Shown: one piece after another, positions 11,401 through 13,353 of the stretch
Layout of the letters: each line of letters opens with the position of its first letter
Position numbering within the stretch: the first letter of the stretch is position 1
NCBI GenBank assembly: GCA_026770585.1
Contig: MU646515.1
Coordinates: 72,044 to 85,722, forward strand
Direction of reading: 5' to 3'
DNA: 13,679 bases
Source: Baffinella frigidus
Taxonomy: Eukaryota > Cryptophyceae > Cryptomonadales > Baffinellaceae
The notes under the pieces: model-generated
What the model was told of the DNA's origin: nothing
Database searches by the model: none
What the model saw: the letters and a program-made list of their open reading frames with translations, nothing else
Program-made: the position numbers and the translations under genes

Positions 11401-13353
11401 AGAACCCAGAACCCAGAACTTGGAAACAAGGGCGGCGACGGTGCTAACCTCCTGAAGCAGGTCTGTCCGCCTTTCACCCTACACCCAAAACACCCTCACC
11501 CGAAACCCTGAACCTCAAAATCCTAAACCCTAAACCTCAAACCCTAAACCCTAAACCCTAAACCCTAAACCCTAAACCCTAAACCCTAAACCCTAAACCC
11601 TAAACCCTAAACCCTAAAACAATCACCAACCCCTAAACACTGAACCCTAAACCCTAAACGCGGCCCAAACCCTTCACACTAAACCCGAAATCCGACACCC
11701 TAAACTCTACACCCTGCATTCTGAACCCTAACCCTAAACCCTGATCCCTGATCCCCTGCATAGGTTCGGGAGTTGGAGGAGCAGCTCGCCTTAACGTCGC
11801 GTGCGCGTGCCAGCGCCGGCGCCGGCGGGGGACGGCAAGGACGCCTCACACCCTCCACCCTCAACACTGAACACTGAAGTCTGAAGGCTGAACCCTAACC
11901 GTGGAAGCAGGTGCGCGAGCTGGAACGCTGGAAAGTGTTCTTCACCCTGAAGACTGAACCCTGTACTCTGCACCCTGAAGACTGAACCCTGTACTCTGCA
12001 CCCTCAACCCTGAACTTGGGAAGCAGGTTCGGGAGCTGGAGGAGCAGCTAGCCACCGCGTCGCGCGCGCGTGCCGAGAAGAGCTCTGCAGGGACCTCCGA
12101 CGGAGCGAGCAAGCCCGAGGGCGGGGATGGCAAGGATGCGCAGATAGCCAGCCTTCTGGAGTTGCTGCGCGCGCGTGACGCGTCTGCCAAGGAGCTCCAG
12201 GCAAGCAAACACCCCCCACACCCCACCCCCCACACACACACCCCGAACCCTCGACCCTCGACCCTCGACCATGAATTCCTGAACCCTAAACCCGAAACCC
12301 GAAACCCGAAACCCAAAACCCGAAACCCGAAACCCGAAACCCGAAACCATGAACAGGACCTCGCGGCAACCCCCCTAAACCCTGAAGCCTGAACCCGAAA
12401 CCCGAACCCCGAACCCCTCAAACATGAAGCGTAACGTGTAACGGGTGAAGACGCCTCTATCAAGGATCCCGAACCCTCGACACCAACCCTAAACTCCTGA
12501 ACCCTCAACCCCAAACCATAAACCCTGAACCCTAAACCCTGAACCCGAAACCCGAAACCCTAAACCTGAAGCAGGAGCTGCTGGAGGGGCGCAAGAAGGC
12601 GGCGAAGAGCCAGGAGCACCCTGAAAACCAACCCTACATCCTGAACAATCTACCCTGAACCTTCAACTCTCAACCACACAGGAGCTTCTCGCAGCGCGGA
12701 ACAAGGCGGCGCAGAGCCAGGAGCACCCTGGAACCAACCCTAAATCTGCCTGAAACCCACCCTACATCTACCAACCCTAAGCAAGCTTCCCTCAACCCTC
12801 AACTCTCAACCACACCTCCAGAAGCAGGTCCGCGCGCCCTACAACCTACAGCACCATACACCCTACACTGTACAACACCTTACACCTTACATCCTGGACC
12901 CTCCGCTGAAGCAGGGGCTGCTCGAGGCGCGGAAGAAGGCGGCTCAGAGCCAGGAGCACCCTGGAACCAACCCTAAATCTGCCTGAAACCCACCCTACAT
13001 CTACCAACCCTAAGCAAGCTTCCCTCAACCCTCAACTCTCAACCACACAGGGGCTGCTGGAGGCGCGGAAGAAGGCGTCTCAGAGCCAGGAGCAGAGCAT
13101 CAAGGACCTCGAGGCCATCGCTGGTTTGCCTGCCCCCTCTCCCCCCACCCAACAGGTAGCAACAGCACTTGAGGCCAATCAAACCAGAATCCTGCCAGAA
13201 TCCTACCAGGACGCGCAGCGGATGCGGGAAGAAGAGCTCCTCACCCATCAGCGCATCGAGGAACTCGAGGCCATTGCCGGTCCTGTCTCCCTCCCTCCCT
13301 CCTCTCGCACTCTCTTTCCTCTCAGCCAGGAGCAGAGCATGAGGCCATCGCCG
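122..13353 (+). CDS. Multi-exon gene for a long coiled-coil protein (partial at both ends)
   Basis: Twenty-three exons can be joined from 122 to 13353 with AG acceptors, GT or GC donors and agreeing phase at every junction, giving about 1813 coding nt (about 604 residues) without a stop. The product is rich in E, K, A, L and Q with heptad spacing of Leu/Val/Ile/Met. It has no signal peptide, membrane segment or catalytic motif in the visible part. The first visible exon is preceded by an acceptor and the window ends in an intron, so neither start nor stop codon is seen. A structural, cytoskeletal or scaffold role is an inference from the coiled coil only. Coding sequence prefers C or G at third positions (AAG, GAG, CTC), unlike the repeat-filled introns. 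A decayed gene is possible, but 22 phase-consistent joins argue that the frame has been maintained. Confidence 0.75.
222..338. repeat. CCCTACA heptamer array in intron 1
   Basis: About 16 units of CCCTACA with CCCTACG and CTCTACA variants. A plus-strand frame runs on from exon 1 through this array, but it is only translated repeat. Confidence 0.9.
375..428 (+). CDS. Exon 2, Lys-rich coiled-coil segment
   Basis: Acceptor AACAG ends at 374 and donor GTCTCA starts at 429. Phase 0-0, 18 residues, DKTALEKGKDKELAGKDK, unusually rich in lysine. A decayed 5'-truncated copy of its last third, with the same donor context, lies at 541-564. Confidence 0.75.
429..712. repeat. Intron 2 heptamers
   Basis: CCCTAAA, CCCTGAA and CCCGAAA units on both sides of the exon 2 tail copy. 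No other signal. Confidence 0.85.
541..564 (+). pseudogene. 5'-truncated (tail) copy of exon 2
   Basis: The stretch matches the last 24 nt of exon 2 with several substitutions and is followed by the same donor context GTCTCA. No normal acceptor precedes it; CCCGAAA repeat runs straight into it. I infer a tandem duplication of exon tail plus intron, later diverged. Confidence 0.6.
713..797 (+). CDS. Exon 3, coiled-coil segment
   Basis: Acceptor ACACAG ends at 712 and donor GTGCAC starts at 798. It encodes 28 residues beginning ELERVGKEMEEVKKELADL and ends after the first base of a Gly codon (phase 1). The next exon supplies exactly the two missing bases, which strongly supports both splice sites. 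Confidence 0.82.
798..981. repeat. Intron 3 CCCTAAA array
   Basis: It begins with CCCTGCA and CCCTGAA, then about eleven CCCTAAA or CCCCAAA units at 895-976, ending directly at the ACCAG acceptor. Confidence 0.88.
982..1067 (+). CDS. Exon 4, coiled-coil segment
   Basis: Acceptor ACCAG ends at 981 and donor GTACCT starts at 1068. It enters in phase 1, completing Gly, then reads KSSAESLGKQLSTKLESLEA and on to KDE, leaving in phase 0. Leucines are spaced 3-4 residues apart (L-STK-L-ES-L), as in a coiled coil. Confidence 0.82.
1272..1305. repeat. 34-bp perfect palindrome
   Basis: The sequence equals its own reverse complement over 34 bp, centred at 1288/1289 on CTCGAGAG|CTCTCGAG, with arms starting AGCGGCTGTC. 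The right arm runs directly into the 23-bp tandem repeat. No spacer is present, so it looks like a fold-back duplication rather than a protein-binding site. Confidence 0.9.
1304..1441. repeat. Six 23-bp tandem repeats
   Basis: The unit begins CTGCTTCCCAA and ends TGAACCCT or TGAAGCCT; six copies fill 138 bp without gaps and differ by a few substitutions. The unit contains the CCCT/TGAA words of the heptamer introns. Minus-strand reading frames across it are repeat artefacts. Confidence 0.88.
1466..1549 (+). CDS. Exon 5, 28-residue coiled-coil module
   Basis: Acceptor TGCAG ends at 1465 and donor GTTACA starts at 1550. Phase 0-0, 28 residues beginning MEKLSRDLEGLREKKGAADS. Hydrophobic residues at 1, 4, 8 and 11 match the module pattern of exons 17, 18 and 19. 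The initial ATG is internal, not a gene start, since phase-matched exons lie upstream. At least three further copies or partial copies follow downstream. Confidence 0.82.
1569..1870. repeat. Intron block with reversed (G-rich) heptamers
   Basis: TTTAGGG, GTGTAGG and TTTGGGG words fill the gaps between the first three copies of exon 5, the opposite strand orientation to most of the window. A patch at 1686-1740 reverts to CCCTAAACACTAAACA. Confidence 0.75.
1594..1683 (+). pseudogene. Second copy of exon 5, possibly spliced in
   Basis: The last 66 nt are almost identical to exon 5 and are followed by the same donor, GTTACC. The 5' end of exon 5 is replaced by G-rich heptamer sequence. A TAG at 1591-1593 could serve as acceptor, giving an open in-frame phase 0-0 exon of 30 residues that starts VVGGSGFGDLEGL. 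The acceptor lacks a pyrimidine tract, so inclusion is uncertain. Confidence 0.45.
1868..1936 (+). pseudogene. Third, 5'-truncated copy of exon 5
   Basis: It starts at GGGGATCTGGAGG, as the second copy does, and ends AAGCAG before GTCTCT. Residues DSQVQVLSKQ have become DAHVRELPKQ. The frame is closed by TGA at 1862-1864 just upstream and no AG lies at a suitable place, so it is probably not an exon. Confidence 0.6.
1964..2250. mobile_element. MITE-like element 1 with 33-bp terminal inverted repeats
   Basis: Terminal inverted repeats at 1964-1996 and 2218-2250 match at 30 of 33 positions, starting CCACACGAGGCT and ending with the complement. The dinucleotide CT flanks both ends (1962-1963, 2251-2252), a plausible 2-bp target duplication. 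The 287-bp body is AT-richer than its surroundings, has an internal 8-bp hairpin (2034-2041/2051-2058) and no transposase. It sits inside intron repeats between the third and fourth copies of exon 5. Superfamily unknown; non-autonomous DNA transposon is the best fit. Confidence 0.8.
2279..2304 (+). pseudogene. Fourth copy of exon 5, tail only
   Basis: About 26 nt reading ARVQELSKQ in the exon 5 frame, followed by donor GTCTCT. It follows intron sequence that matches 1692-1736, so the duplicated block included intron plus exon tail. Confidence 0.55.
2362..2572. repeat. Telomere-like heptamer block (CCCTAAA, CCCTGAA, CCCGAAA)
   Basis: The intron between the MITE-like element and exon 6 is made of CCCTAAA, then CCCTGAA, then CCCGAAA runs. 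The exact order of variants shows local homogenisation. No coding signal. Confidence 0.85.
2575..2625 (+). CDS. Exon 6, coiled-coil segment
   Basis: Acceptor GGCAG ends at 2574 and donor GTACCC starts at 2626. Phase 0-0, 17 residues, LEEKSKELEALKKEHAA, with Leu at 1, 8 and 11. Two short tail copies follow within 240 bp. Confidence 0.8.
2741..2755 (+). pseudogene. Tail copy of exon 6
   Basis: The last 15 nt of exon 6 recur, followed by GCACCCTGCC where exon 6 has GTACCCTGCC. The donor T has changed to C. No acceptor precedes it. Confidence 0.6.
2841..2857 (+). pseudogene. Second tail copy of exon 6
   Basis: AAAAGGAGCACGCTTTG repeats the exon 6 end with two changes and is followed by GTCCGC. 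It is too short to be an exon alone and has no clear acceptor. Confidence 0.5.
2860..3110. repeat. Heptamer block ending in AT-rich sequence
   Basis: CCCAAAA, CCCTGAA and CCCGAAA words, then an A/T-rich patch of AATAA and AAATGATAAATAATAAATAA words at about 3052-3098, before the acceptor of exon 7. Confidence 0.7.
3116..3181 (+). CDS. Exon 7, coiled-coil segment
   Basis: Acceptor ACCAG ends at 3115 and donor GTGCCA starts at 3182. Phase 0-0, 22 residues, beginning VRDAKAASDSDGKLLVAKL. A tail-plus-intron copy lies near 3222-3262, and a damaged near-complete copy with a fold-back at 3420-3520. Confidence 0.8.
3307..3417. repeat. Reversed (G-rich) heptamer block
   Basis: GGTTTAGG, GGGTTTAGGG and TAGGTGGTTTAGG words, opposite in strand to the flanking introns, lie immediately before the broken exon 7 copy. 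Confidence 0.7.
3418..3522 (+). pseudogene. Broken copy of exon 7 containing a fold-back
   Basis: GATGCGAAGGCGGCCTGAG matches the start of exon 7 but carries an in-frame TGA. The middle has become a 60-bp inverted repeat, after which AGGTCCCTGGTCCCGCCC resumes the exon end and donor context. It cannot encode exon 7. Confidence 0.75.
3453..3512. repeat. 60-bp fold-back palindrome inside the exon 7 copy
   Basis: Perfect 23-bp arms at 3453-3475 and 3490-3512, starting TCGTCGCAAAGCTC, are separated by 14 bp of GA/CT-rich sequence. The outer part of the arms derives from the CTCGTCGCCAAGCTC part of exon 7, so exon sequence was duplicated in inverse orientation. Confidence 0.88.
3703..3740 (+). 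pseudogene. First 3'-truncated (head) copy of exon 8
   Basis: Acceptor CTCCAG is followed by GTTCGGGAAAGGACAGAGCA, nearly the start of exon 8. The match fades after about 38 nt and no GT donor follows; it runs into CCCCCAACCC. Confidence 0.6.
3831..3861 (+). pseudogene. Second head copy of exon 8, internally deleted
   Basis: Acceptor CGCAG ends at 3830. The start of exon 8 follows, then 18 nt are missing and GACTTTCC continues. About 100 bp of unique GC-rich sequence separates it from the intact exon 8. Confidence 0.6.
3962..4036 (+). CDS. Exon 8, coiled-coil segment
   Basis: Acceptor GGCAG ends at 3961 and donor GTCAAT starts at 4037. Phase 0-0, 25 residues beginning VRERTEQASKQDADFARER. 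It is the intact last member of three copies; the two upstream copies lack the 3' part. Confidence 0.8.
4037..4342. repeat. Intron 8: CACAC-rich, then AATAAAC heptamers
   Basis: CCCACACC and CACACCACA words at 4060-4150 give way to an AT-rich 7-mer array, (AATAAAC)n, at about 4231-4265. The 7-bp period persists even though base composition has changed. The acceptor is CGCAG. Confidence 0.75.
4343..4423 (+). CDS. Exon 9, coiled-coil segment with GC donor
   Basis: Acceptor CGCAG ends at 4342. Phase 0-0, 27 residues beginning IKELQAALAEAKKEQQAAVG and ending KRDGQ. The exon ends CAG before GCGAGA, so the donor is GC rather than GT. The frame stays open beyond, but only through CCCGAAA repeat. 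Exon 10 then joins in phase 0. Confidence 0.75.
4436..4866. repeat. CCCGAAA / ACACGAA heptamer array
   Basis: About 430 bp of 7-mers dominated by CCCGAAA, ACACGAA, ATACGAA and CCTGAAA. All six frames stay open for long stretches because 21 bp gives a 7-residue period (FRVSGFG-type peptides on the minus strand). These frames are artefacts, not genes. Confidence 0.92.
5039..5103 (+). CDS. Exon 10, coiled-coil segment
   Basis: Acceptor AGCAG ends at 5038 and donor GTGCTC starts at 5104. It encodes 21 residues beginning AAVDKASADFEKERASLLQQ plus two bases (phase 2). The next phase-2 exon starts with G and completes Lys. Two tail copies follow. Confidence 0.78.
5174..5216 (+). pseudogene. Tail copy of exon 10
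   Basis: The stretch from GAGTTCGAAAAGGAGCGC to ATCAA repeats the exon 10 end with donor GTACTC. No acceptor precedes it; CACGAAACACTCAACTCT runs into it. Confidence 0.65.
5320..5420. other. Unique insert, possible transposon fragment
   Basis: About 100 bp of non-heptamer sequence interrupts the repeats before the second tail copy of exon 10. It shares CTGTCACGTCC and TAGCGGGCG with MITE-like element 1, but no terminal inverted repeat can be drawn. It may be a remnant of a related element. Confidence 0.4.
5424..5478 (+). pseudogene. Second tail copy of exon 10, frameshifted
   Basis: It matches exon 10 from AAGGCAAACGCG to GGATCAA with donor GTCTGA, but one base is missing after GAAAAG, so the frame breaks. 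Unique sequence lies directly upstream. Confidence 0.65.
5698..5746 (+). CDS. Exon 11, coiled-coil segment
   Basis: Acceptor TACAG ends at 5697 and donor GTACCC starts at 5747. The first G completes a Lys codon begun in exon 10, then the exon reads DLQAALDKAAKDADAR, leaving in phase 0. The exact 65+49 nt fit supports both exons. Confidence 0.8.
5765..5850. repeat. CCCTACA heptamer array
   Basis: A nearly pure run of CCCTACA that turns into CACGAAA at about 5843. It shows a sharp switch between two heptamer variants. Confidence 0.88.
5996..6995 (+). repeat. Tandem array of seven 3'-truncated copies of exon 12
   Basis: Head copies begin at 5996, 6160, 6287, 6494, 6677, 6814 and 6949, spaced about 125-210 bp. 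Each repeats the first 47 nt or so of exon 12 (V-G/A-K-V-E-K-x-S-E-E-A-I/V-K-D-L) and then changes at CTCAA into heptamer intron. None has a donor. Copies 2 (12-nt in-frame deletion) and 6 (insertion, frameshift) are damaged. Copies 5 (GAG) and 7 (CTG) have a poor or lost acceptor. The intact exon 12 is the last member, at 7131. Confidence 0.85.
6351..6408. repeat. Perfect 28-bp-arm fold-back of heptamer DNA
   Basis: Arms at 6351-6378 and 6381-6408 are exact reverse complements around a 2-nt AA spacer (GGGGAACCCC at the centre). The left arm is G-rich, the right C-rich. Perfect identity suggests a recent inverted duplication. Confidence 0.92.
7131..7226 (+). CDS. Exon 12, coiled-coil segment
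   Basis: Acceptor CCTAG ends at 7130 and donor GTCCTA starts at 7227. Phase 0-0, 32 residues beginning VAKVEKTSEEAIKDLKEQLA and ending KAAAQ. Only this member of the eight-copy array has both splice sites and the second half (KEQLARLQAQADKAAAQ). Confidence 0.85.
7270..7320. repeat. AAT trinucleotide microsatellite
   Basis: About 50 bp of AATAATAAT with two interruptions (ATT, ATG), inside intron 12. It is the only trinucleotide microsatellite in the window. Confidence 0.9.
7321..7500. other. Unique intron sequence with an imperfect direct duplication
   Basis: Two related blocks of about 85 bp each start GCACAGGTC and end CTTGGTTGCA (at about 7321-7410 and 7411-7473). The first includes GAGGAGCAGCTCGCATTGATG, which resembles KEQLA of exon 12, followed by CAG and GTCCGC. 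It may be a strongly decayed tail copy. Confidence 0.4.
7556..7606 (+). pseudogene. Head copy of exon 13
   Basis: Acceptor CCCAG ends at 7555, then GDKERESASKKLGKANA is read. The copy stops where exon 13 would continue and runs into AAACCCC with no donor. Confidence 0.7.
7714..7799 (+). CDS. Exon 13, coiled-coil segment
   Basis: Acceptor CACAG ends at 7713 and donor GTCTCC starts at 7800. It encodes 28 residues beginning GDKERDSASKKLEEANARAN plus two bases (phase 2). Exon 14 begins with the G needed to complete Gln. One head copy lies upstream and one tail copy downstream. Confidence 0.82.
7836..7990. other. Unique non-heptamer intron sequence
   Basis: About 150 bp without 7-mer structure between exon 13 and its tail copy. 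I see no terminal inverted repeats and no convincing coding frame. Confidence 0.5.
8001..8066 (+). pseudogene. Tail copy of exon 13, possibly an in-frame exon
   Basis: The last 66 nt of exon 13 recur with one residue change (ANK to ANR) and the same donor GTCTCC. A CTAG ends at 8000, so it could enter in phase 2 and leave in phase 2 (ASKKLEEANARANRLEHD and on). It would fit in frame between exons 13 and 14 and add 22 residues. Confidence 0.5.
8269..8314 (+). pseudogene. Head copy of exon 14
   Basis: Acceptor CGCAG ends at 8268; the copy then reads like exon 14 (MDGSEASTRLEAS) after a 4-nt disturbance and runs into CACCAACAACTC without a donor. Confidence 0.65.
8341..8417. repeat. CCCTCAA heptamer array
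   Basis: Eleven almost perfect CCCTCAA units in tandem. This variant is rare elsewhere in the window, so the array expanded locally. Confidence 0.92.
8533..8592 (+). pseudogene. Second copy of exon 14, possibly an in-frame exon
   Basis: Acceptor CGCAG ends at 8532. The copy reads KSDGSEASTRLEASVRDRT in the frame of exon 14 and meets a GTGTAG donor at 8593 in phase 2. It could be spliced in frame before exon 14. Its last 24 nt plus donor region are duplicated in tandem (8577-8600 and 8601-8624). Confidence 0.5.
8577..8624. repeat. 24-bp direct repeat spanning an exon end and donor
   Basis: TCCGCGACAGGACCTGGTGT and the next four bases occur twice in tandem without a mismatch. Each copy carries its own GTGTAG, so two donors stand 24 bp apart. 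Confidence 0.88.
8639..8769. mobile_element. MITE-like element 2 with 23-bp terminal inverted repeats
   Basis: Ends at 8639-8661 and 8747-8769 match at 19 of 23 positions and start CCACTCAGCAGGCT. The 131-bp body has an inner hairpin (CCCCGGAT/ATCCGGGG) and no coding capacity. The CCAC/GTGG termini resemble elements 1 and 3. A target duplication is not clear; GT occurs on both sides only if the right end is placed one base inward. Confidence 0.7.
8802..8865 (+). CDS. Exon 14, coiled-coil segment
   Basis: Acceptor CGCAG ends at 8801 and donor GTCCTG starts at 8866. The first G completes Gln from exon 13; then 21 residues starting MSDGSEASKRLEASVRDKTD, leaving in phase 0. It is the copy with the most complete exon 14 sequence of four. 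Confidence 0.82.
8912..9216. repeat. Long inverted repeat, about 105-bp arms
   Basis: 8912-9014 (G-rich) is the reverse complement of 9107-9216 (C-rich) with roughly nine tenths identity. Shared words include CACTCCTCGCCCCTAACCCC. The 92-bp loop carries the tail copy of exon 14. Confidence 0.88.
9048..9078 (+). pseudogene. Tail copy of exon 14
   Basis: The last 31 nt of exon 14 (EASVRDKTDQ) recur, followed by donor GTCATC. No AG precedes it at a usable place. It lies in the loop of the long inverted repeat. Confidence 0.65.
9245..9289 (+). CDS. Exon 15, short coiled-coil segment
   Basis: Acceptor TGCAG ends at 9244 and donor GTCACC starts at 9290. Phase 0-0, 15 residues, MHKLQQEVSILQGKM, with hydrophobic residues at 1, 4, 8, 11 and 15, an ideal two-heptad unit. 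Confidence 0.8.
9290..9480. repeat. Intron 15: CCCCAAA/CCCTAAA/CACCAAA heptamers
   Basis: The intron is built wholly of 7-mers such as CCCCAAA, CCCTAAA, CCCAAAA and CACCAAA, each in a short run. Confidence 0.85.
9481..9552 (+). CDS. Exon 16, coiled-coil segment
   Basis: Acceptor ATCAG ends at 9480 and donor GTCCTT starts at 9553. Phase 0-0, 24 residues beginning AEDKAILTKDKSDLQAKLED. Leu at 7, 14 and 21 gives a clear heptad ladder. A near-complete copy lies 220 bp downstream. Confidence 0.83.
9595..9641. repeat. CCCTAGA heptamer array
   Basis: Six to seven units of CCCTAGA, then a switch into G-rich reversed heptamers (GGTTGAGGGTTAGGGG) up to about 9690. Confidence 0.9.
9703..9768 (+). pseudogene. 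Tail copy of exon 16, possibly an in-frame exon
   Basis: 22 residues DKASLTKDKSDLQAKLEDLI plus KR match exon 16 at nearly every position and the donor context GTCCTT is kept. The 5' end of exon 16 is replaced by reversed heptamer sequence. A GAG ending at 9702 could act as a weak acceptor in phase 0. Mostly silent differences suggest recent copying or selection. Confidence 0.5.
9912..9948 (+). pseudogene. Divergent head copy of exon 17
   Basis: Acceptor AGCAG ends at 9911; the copy reads VQEAEQAAHGRD. It resembles the start of exon 17 and the block at 10042. A GTCATG at 9949 would leave in phase 1, which matches no downstream exon. Confidence 0.5.
10026..10210. repeat. Scrambled copy of exon 17 head: nested inverted repeats
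   Basis: Four blocks in order A, B-inverted, A-inverted, B. A is 10026-10062 (acceptor plus VQQLEDE), inverted B 10066-10101, inverted A 10105-10140 and B 10175-10210 (ALKTSGADKDR). A differs from its inverse by two positions and B by one. A followed by B would restore the start of exon 17, so an inverted whole copy has been placed between the two halves. Confidence 0.88.
10303..10428. mobile_element. MITE-like element 3 with 12-bp perfect terminal inverted repeats
   Basis: CCACGCCAGAGT at 10303-10314 is exactly complemented at 10417-10428. AA flanks both sides (10301-10302, 10429-10430). A nearly identical empty site, GACAAGGAACACTAGACCC, lies at about 10252-10270, showing that only one AA was present before insertion. 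The 126-bp body has an inner AACCGC/GCGGTT hairpin and no coding capacity. Confidence 0.85.
10463..10630 (+). CDS. Exon 17, two fused 28-residue coiled-coil modules
   Basis: Acceptor CGCAG ends at 10462 and donor GTGCGC starts at 10631. Phase 0-0, 56 residues: first module starts GQQLEDQLSALKTSGADKDQ, second starts VKDLEGQLAAQRAGGSGKDA. The modules meet at 10546/10547 (AAG|GTGAAG), exactly where the copy called exon 18 begins. Either an intron was lost here or exon 18 arose from the second half. Confidence 0.85.
10631..10690. repeat. 30-bp direct repeat at the start of intron 17
   Basis: GTGCGCACTCCCTCACTGTC and the next ten bases occur twice in tandem, perfectly. Each copy begins with GTGCGC, so the donor context itself is duplicated. 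The rest of the intron to 10820 is unique sequence. Confidence 0.88.
10821..10904 (+). CDS. Exon 18, 28-residue coiled-coil module
   Basis: Acceptor AATAG ends at 10820 and donor GTGAAC starts at 10905. Phase 0-0, 28 residues beginning VKDLEAQLAAQRAGGSGKDA, identical to the second half of exon 17 but for one residue (G to A). This is a very recent duplicate that has both splice sites, so inclusion is likely. Confidence 0.75.
10930..11075. repeat. CCCTGAA / GAGCCCTGAAGCCT array
   Basis: CCCTGAA 7-mers pass into 14-bp units of the type AGCCCTGAAGCCTG, that is two diverged heptamers amplified as a pair. Confidence 0.8.
11085..11168 (+). CDS. Exon 19, 28-residue coiled-coil module
   Basis: Acceptor AGCAG ends at 11084 and donor GTCCGA starts at 11169. 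Phase 0-0, 28 residues beginning VGALEKEVADLKKGGASKDA and ending NLQKQ. It aligns without gaps to exon 18 (V, LE, GG, KDAE, NL, Q in common). Confidence 0.83.
11171..11265. repeat. 31-bp tandem repeat with GGATCCGG words
   Basis: A unit containing CCCGAAACCTGGATCCGGAT repeats twice and partly a third time. It is composed of heptamers plus GGATCC. Confidence 0.75.
11285..11314 (+). pseudogene. Tail copy of exon 19, possible 30-nt exon
   Basis: DGGVANLQKQ matches the end of exon 19 and keeps donor GTCCGA. CAAG at 11281-11284 could act as a weak acceptor in phase 0, but that AAG is also the homologous Lys codon, so it is not evidence of a new site. Confidence 0.45.
11431..11460 (+). pseudogene. 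Second tail copy of exon 19
   Basis: GGDGANLLKQ followed by donor GTCTGT. As with the first tail, ACAAG lies just upstream and the frame is open, but no good acceptor is present. Confidence 0.45.
11541..11618. repeat. Perfect CCCTAAA telomere-type array
   Basis: About eleven uninterrupted CCCTAAA units, the longest perfect telomere-type run in the window. Unique exon sequence on both sides shows it is interstitial rather than a chromosome end. Confidence 0.92.
11764..11850 (+). pseudogene. First head copy of exon 20
   Basis: Acceptor CATAG ends at 11763. The copy reads VRELEEQLALTSRARASAGA and continues as Gly/Arg-rich sequence resembling GGDGKDA of exon 20 in another frame. No donor follows. 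Confidence 0.65.
11911..11927 (+). pseudogene. Second, very short head copy of exon 20
   Basis: Acceptor AGCAG ends at 11910, then GTGCGCGAGCTGGAACG (VRELER) before the match is lost. No donor. Downstream, a 28-bp repeat (TGAAGACTGAACCCTGTACT and on) occurs twice, at 11947-12003. Confidence 0.6.
12027..12200 (+). CDS. Exon 20, longest exon, coiled coil with Gly/Ser-rich linker
   Basis: Acceptor AGCAG ends at 12026. Phase 0-0, 58 residues: VRELEEQLATASRARAEKSS, then a Gly/Ser/Asp-rich stretch (residues 21-37), then KDAQIASLLELLRARDASAK to ELQ. It ends CAG before GCAAGC, a GC donor with otherwise good consensus. The linker probably breaks the helix. Confidence 0.83.
12359..12475 (+). other. 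Exon-like scraps in intron 20
   Basis: After ACAG at 12355-12358, GACCTCGCGGCAAC (DLAA) resembles the KDLEAIAG end of exon 21 and the block at 13626. At 12447-12468, GACGCCTCTATCAAGGAT resembles the end of exon 20. Neither has two splice sites. Between them are CCCGAAA repeats. Confidence 0.4.
12575..12618 (+). pseudogene. First head copy of exon 21
   Basis: Acceptor AGCAG, then ELLEGRKKAAKSQE. The copy stops after exactly 44 nt at GAGCA and continues CCCTGAA. No donor. Confidence 0.75.
12682..12725 (+). pseudogene. Second head copy of exon 21
   Basis: Acceptor CACAG, then ELLAARNKAAQSQE, truncated at the same 44th base and followed by CCCTGG. No donor. Confidence 0.75.
12712..13048. repeat. 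233-bp-offset perfect direct repeat
   Basis: 12712-12815 and 12945-13048 are identical over 104 bp. The block spans the end of a head copy of exon 21 and its intron up to the next acceptor. The segment in between includes a transplanted piece related to 11299-11383. Confidence 0.9.
12915..12958 (+). pseudogene. Third head copy of exon 21
   Basis: Acceptor AGCAG, then GLLEARKKAAQSQE, again truncated at base 44 before CCCTGG. The 104 bp from 12945 repeat 12712-12815 without a mismatch. Confidence 0.75.
13051..13123 (+). CDS. Exon 21, coiled-coil segment
   Basis: Acceptor CACAG ends at 13050 and donor GTTTGC starts at 13124. 24 residues beginning GLLEARKKASQSQEQSIKDL and ending EAIA, plus one base (phase 1). 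Only this fourth copy has the second half. The following 75 nt are also open in the same frame, so 13051-13279 could instead be a single exon with a Pro-rich linker. Confidence 0.78.
13199..13279 (+). CDS. Exon 22, coiled-coil segment
   Basis: Acceptor GCCAG ends at 13198 and donor GTCCTG starts at 13280. Phase 1-1: Glu completed, then SYQDAQRMREEELLTHQRIE to ELEAIA. It ends with the same EAIA-G junction as exon 21. An 11-bp duplication (AATCCTGCCAG/AATCCTACCAG) gives three nearby acceptors, of which this one keeps frame. Confidence 0.72.
13330..13353 (+). CDS. Exon 23, micro-exon
   Basis: Acceptor GCCAG ends at 13329 and donor GTGCTC starts at 13354. Phase 1-1, 24 nt giving GAEHEAIA with a further G. 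It looks like exon 21 with CAAGGACCTC deleted. Small size and partial similarity make it uncertain whether it is a used exon or a tail copy. Confidence 0.5.

Noticed and set aside
11541-11618. A true telomere or chromosome end
   Set aside because: Exons with matching phase lie on both sides and the repeats elsewhere are degenerate; it is interstitial intron sequence.
13157-13198. An exon starting at the AACAG acceptor at 13156
   Set aside because: In phase 1 it reads a TGA within six codons. Using 13198 keeps the frame, and a continuous 13051-13279 exon is the other workable option.
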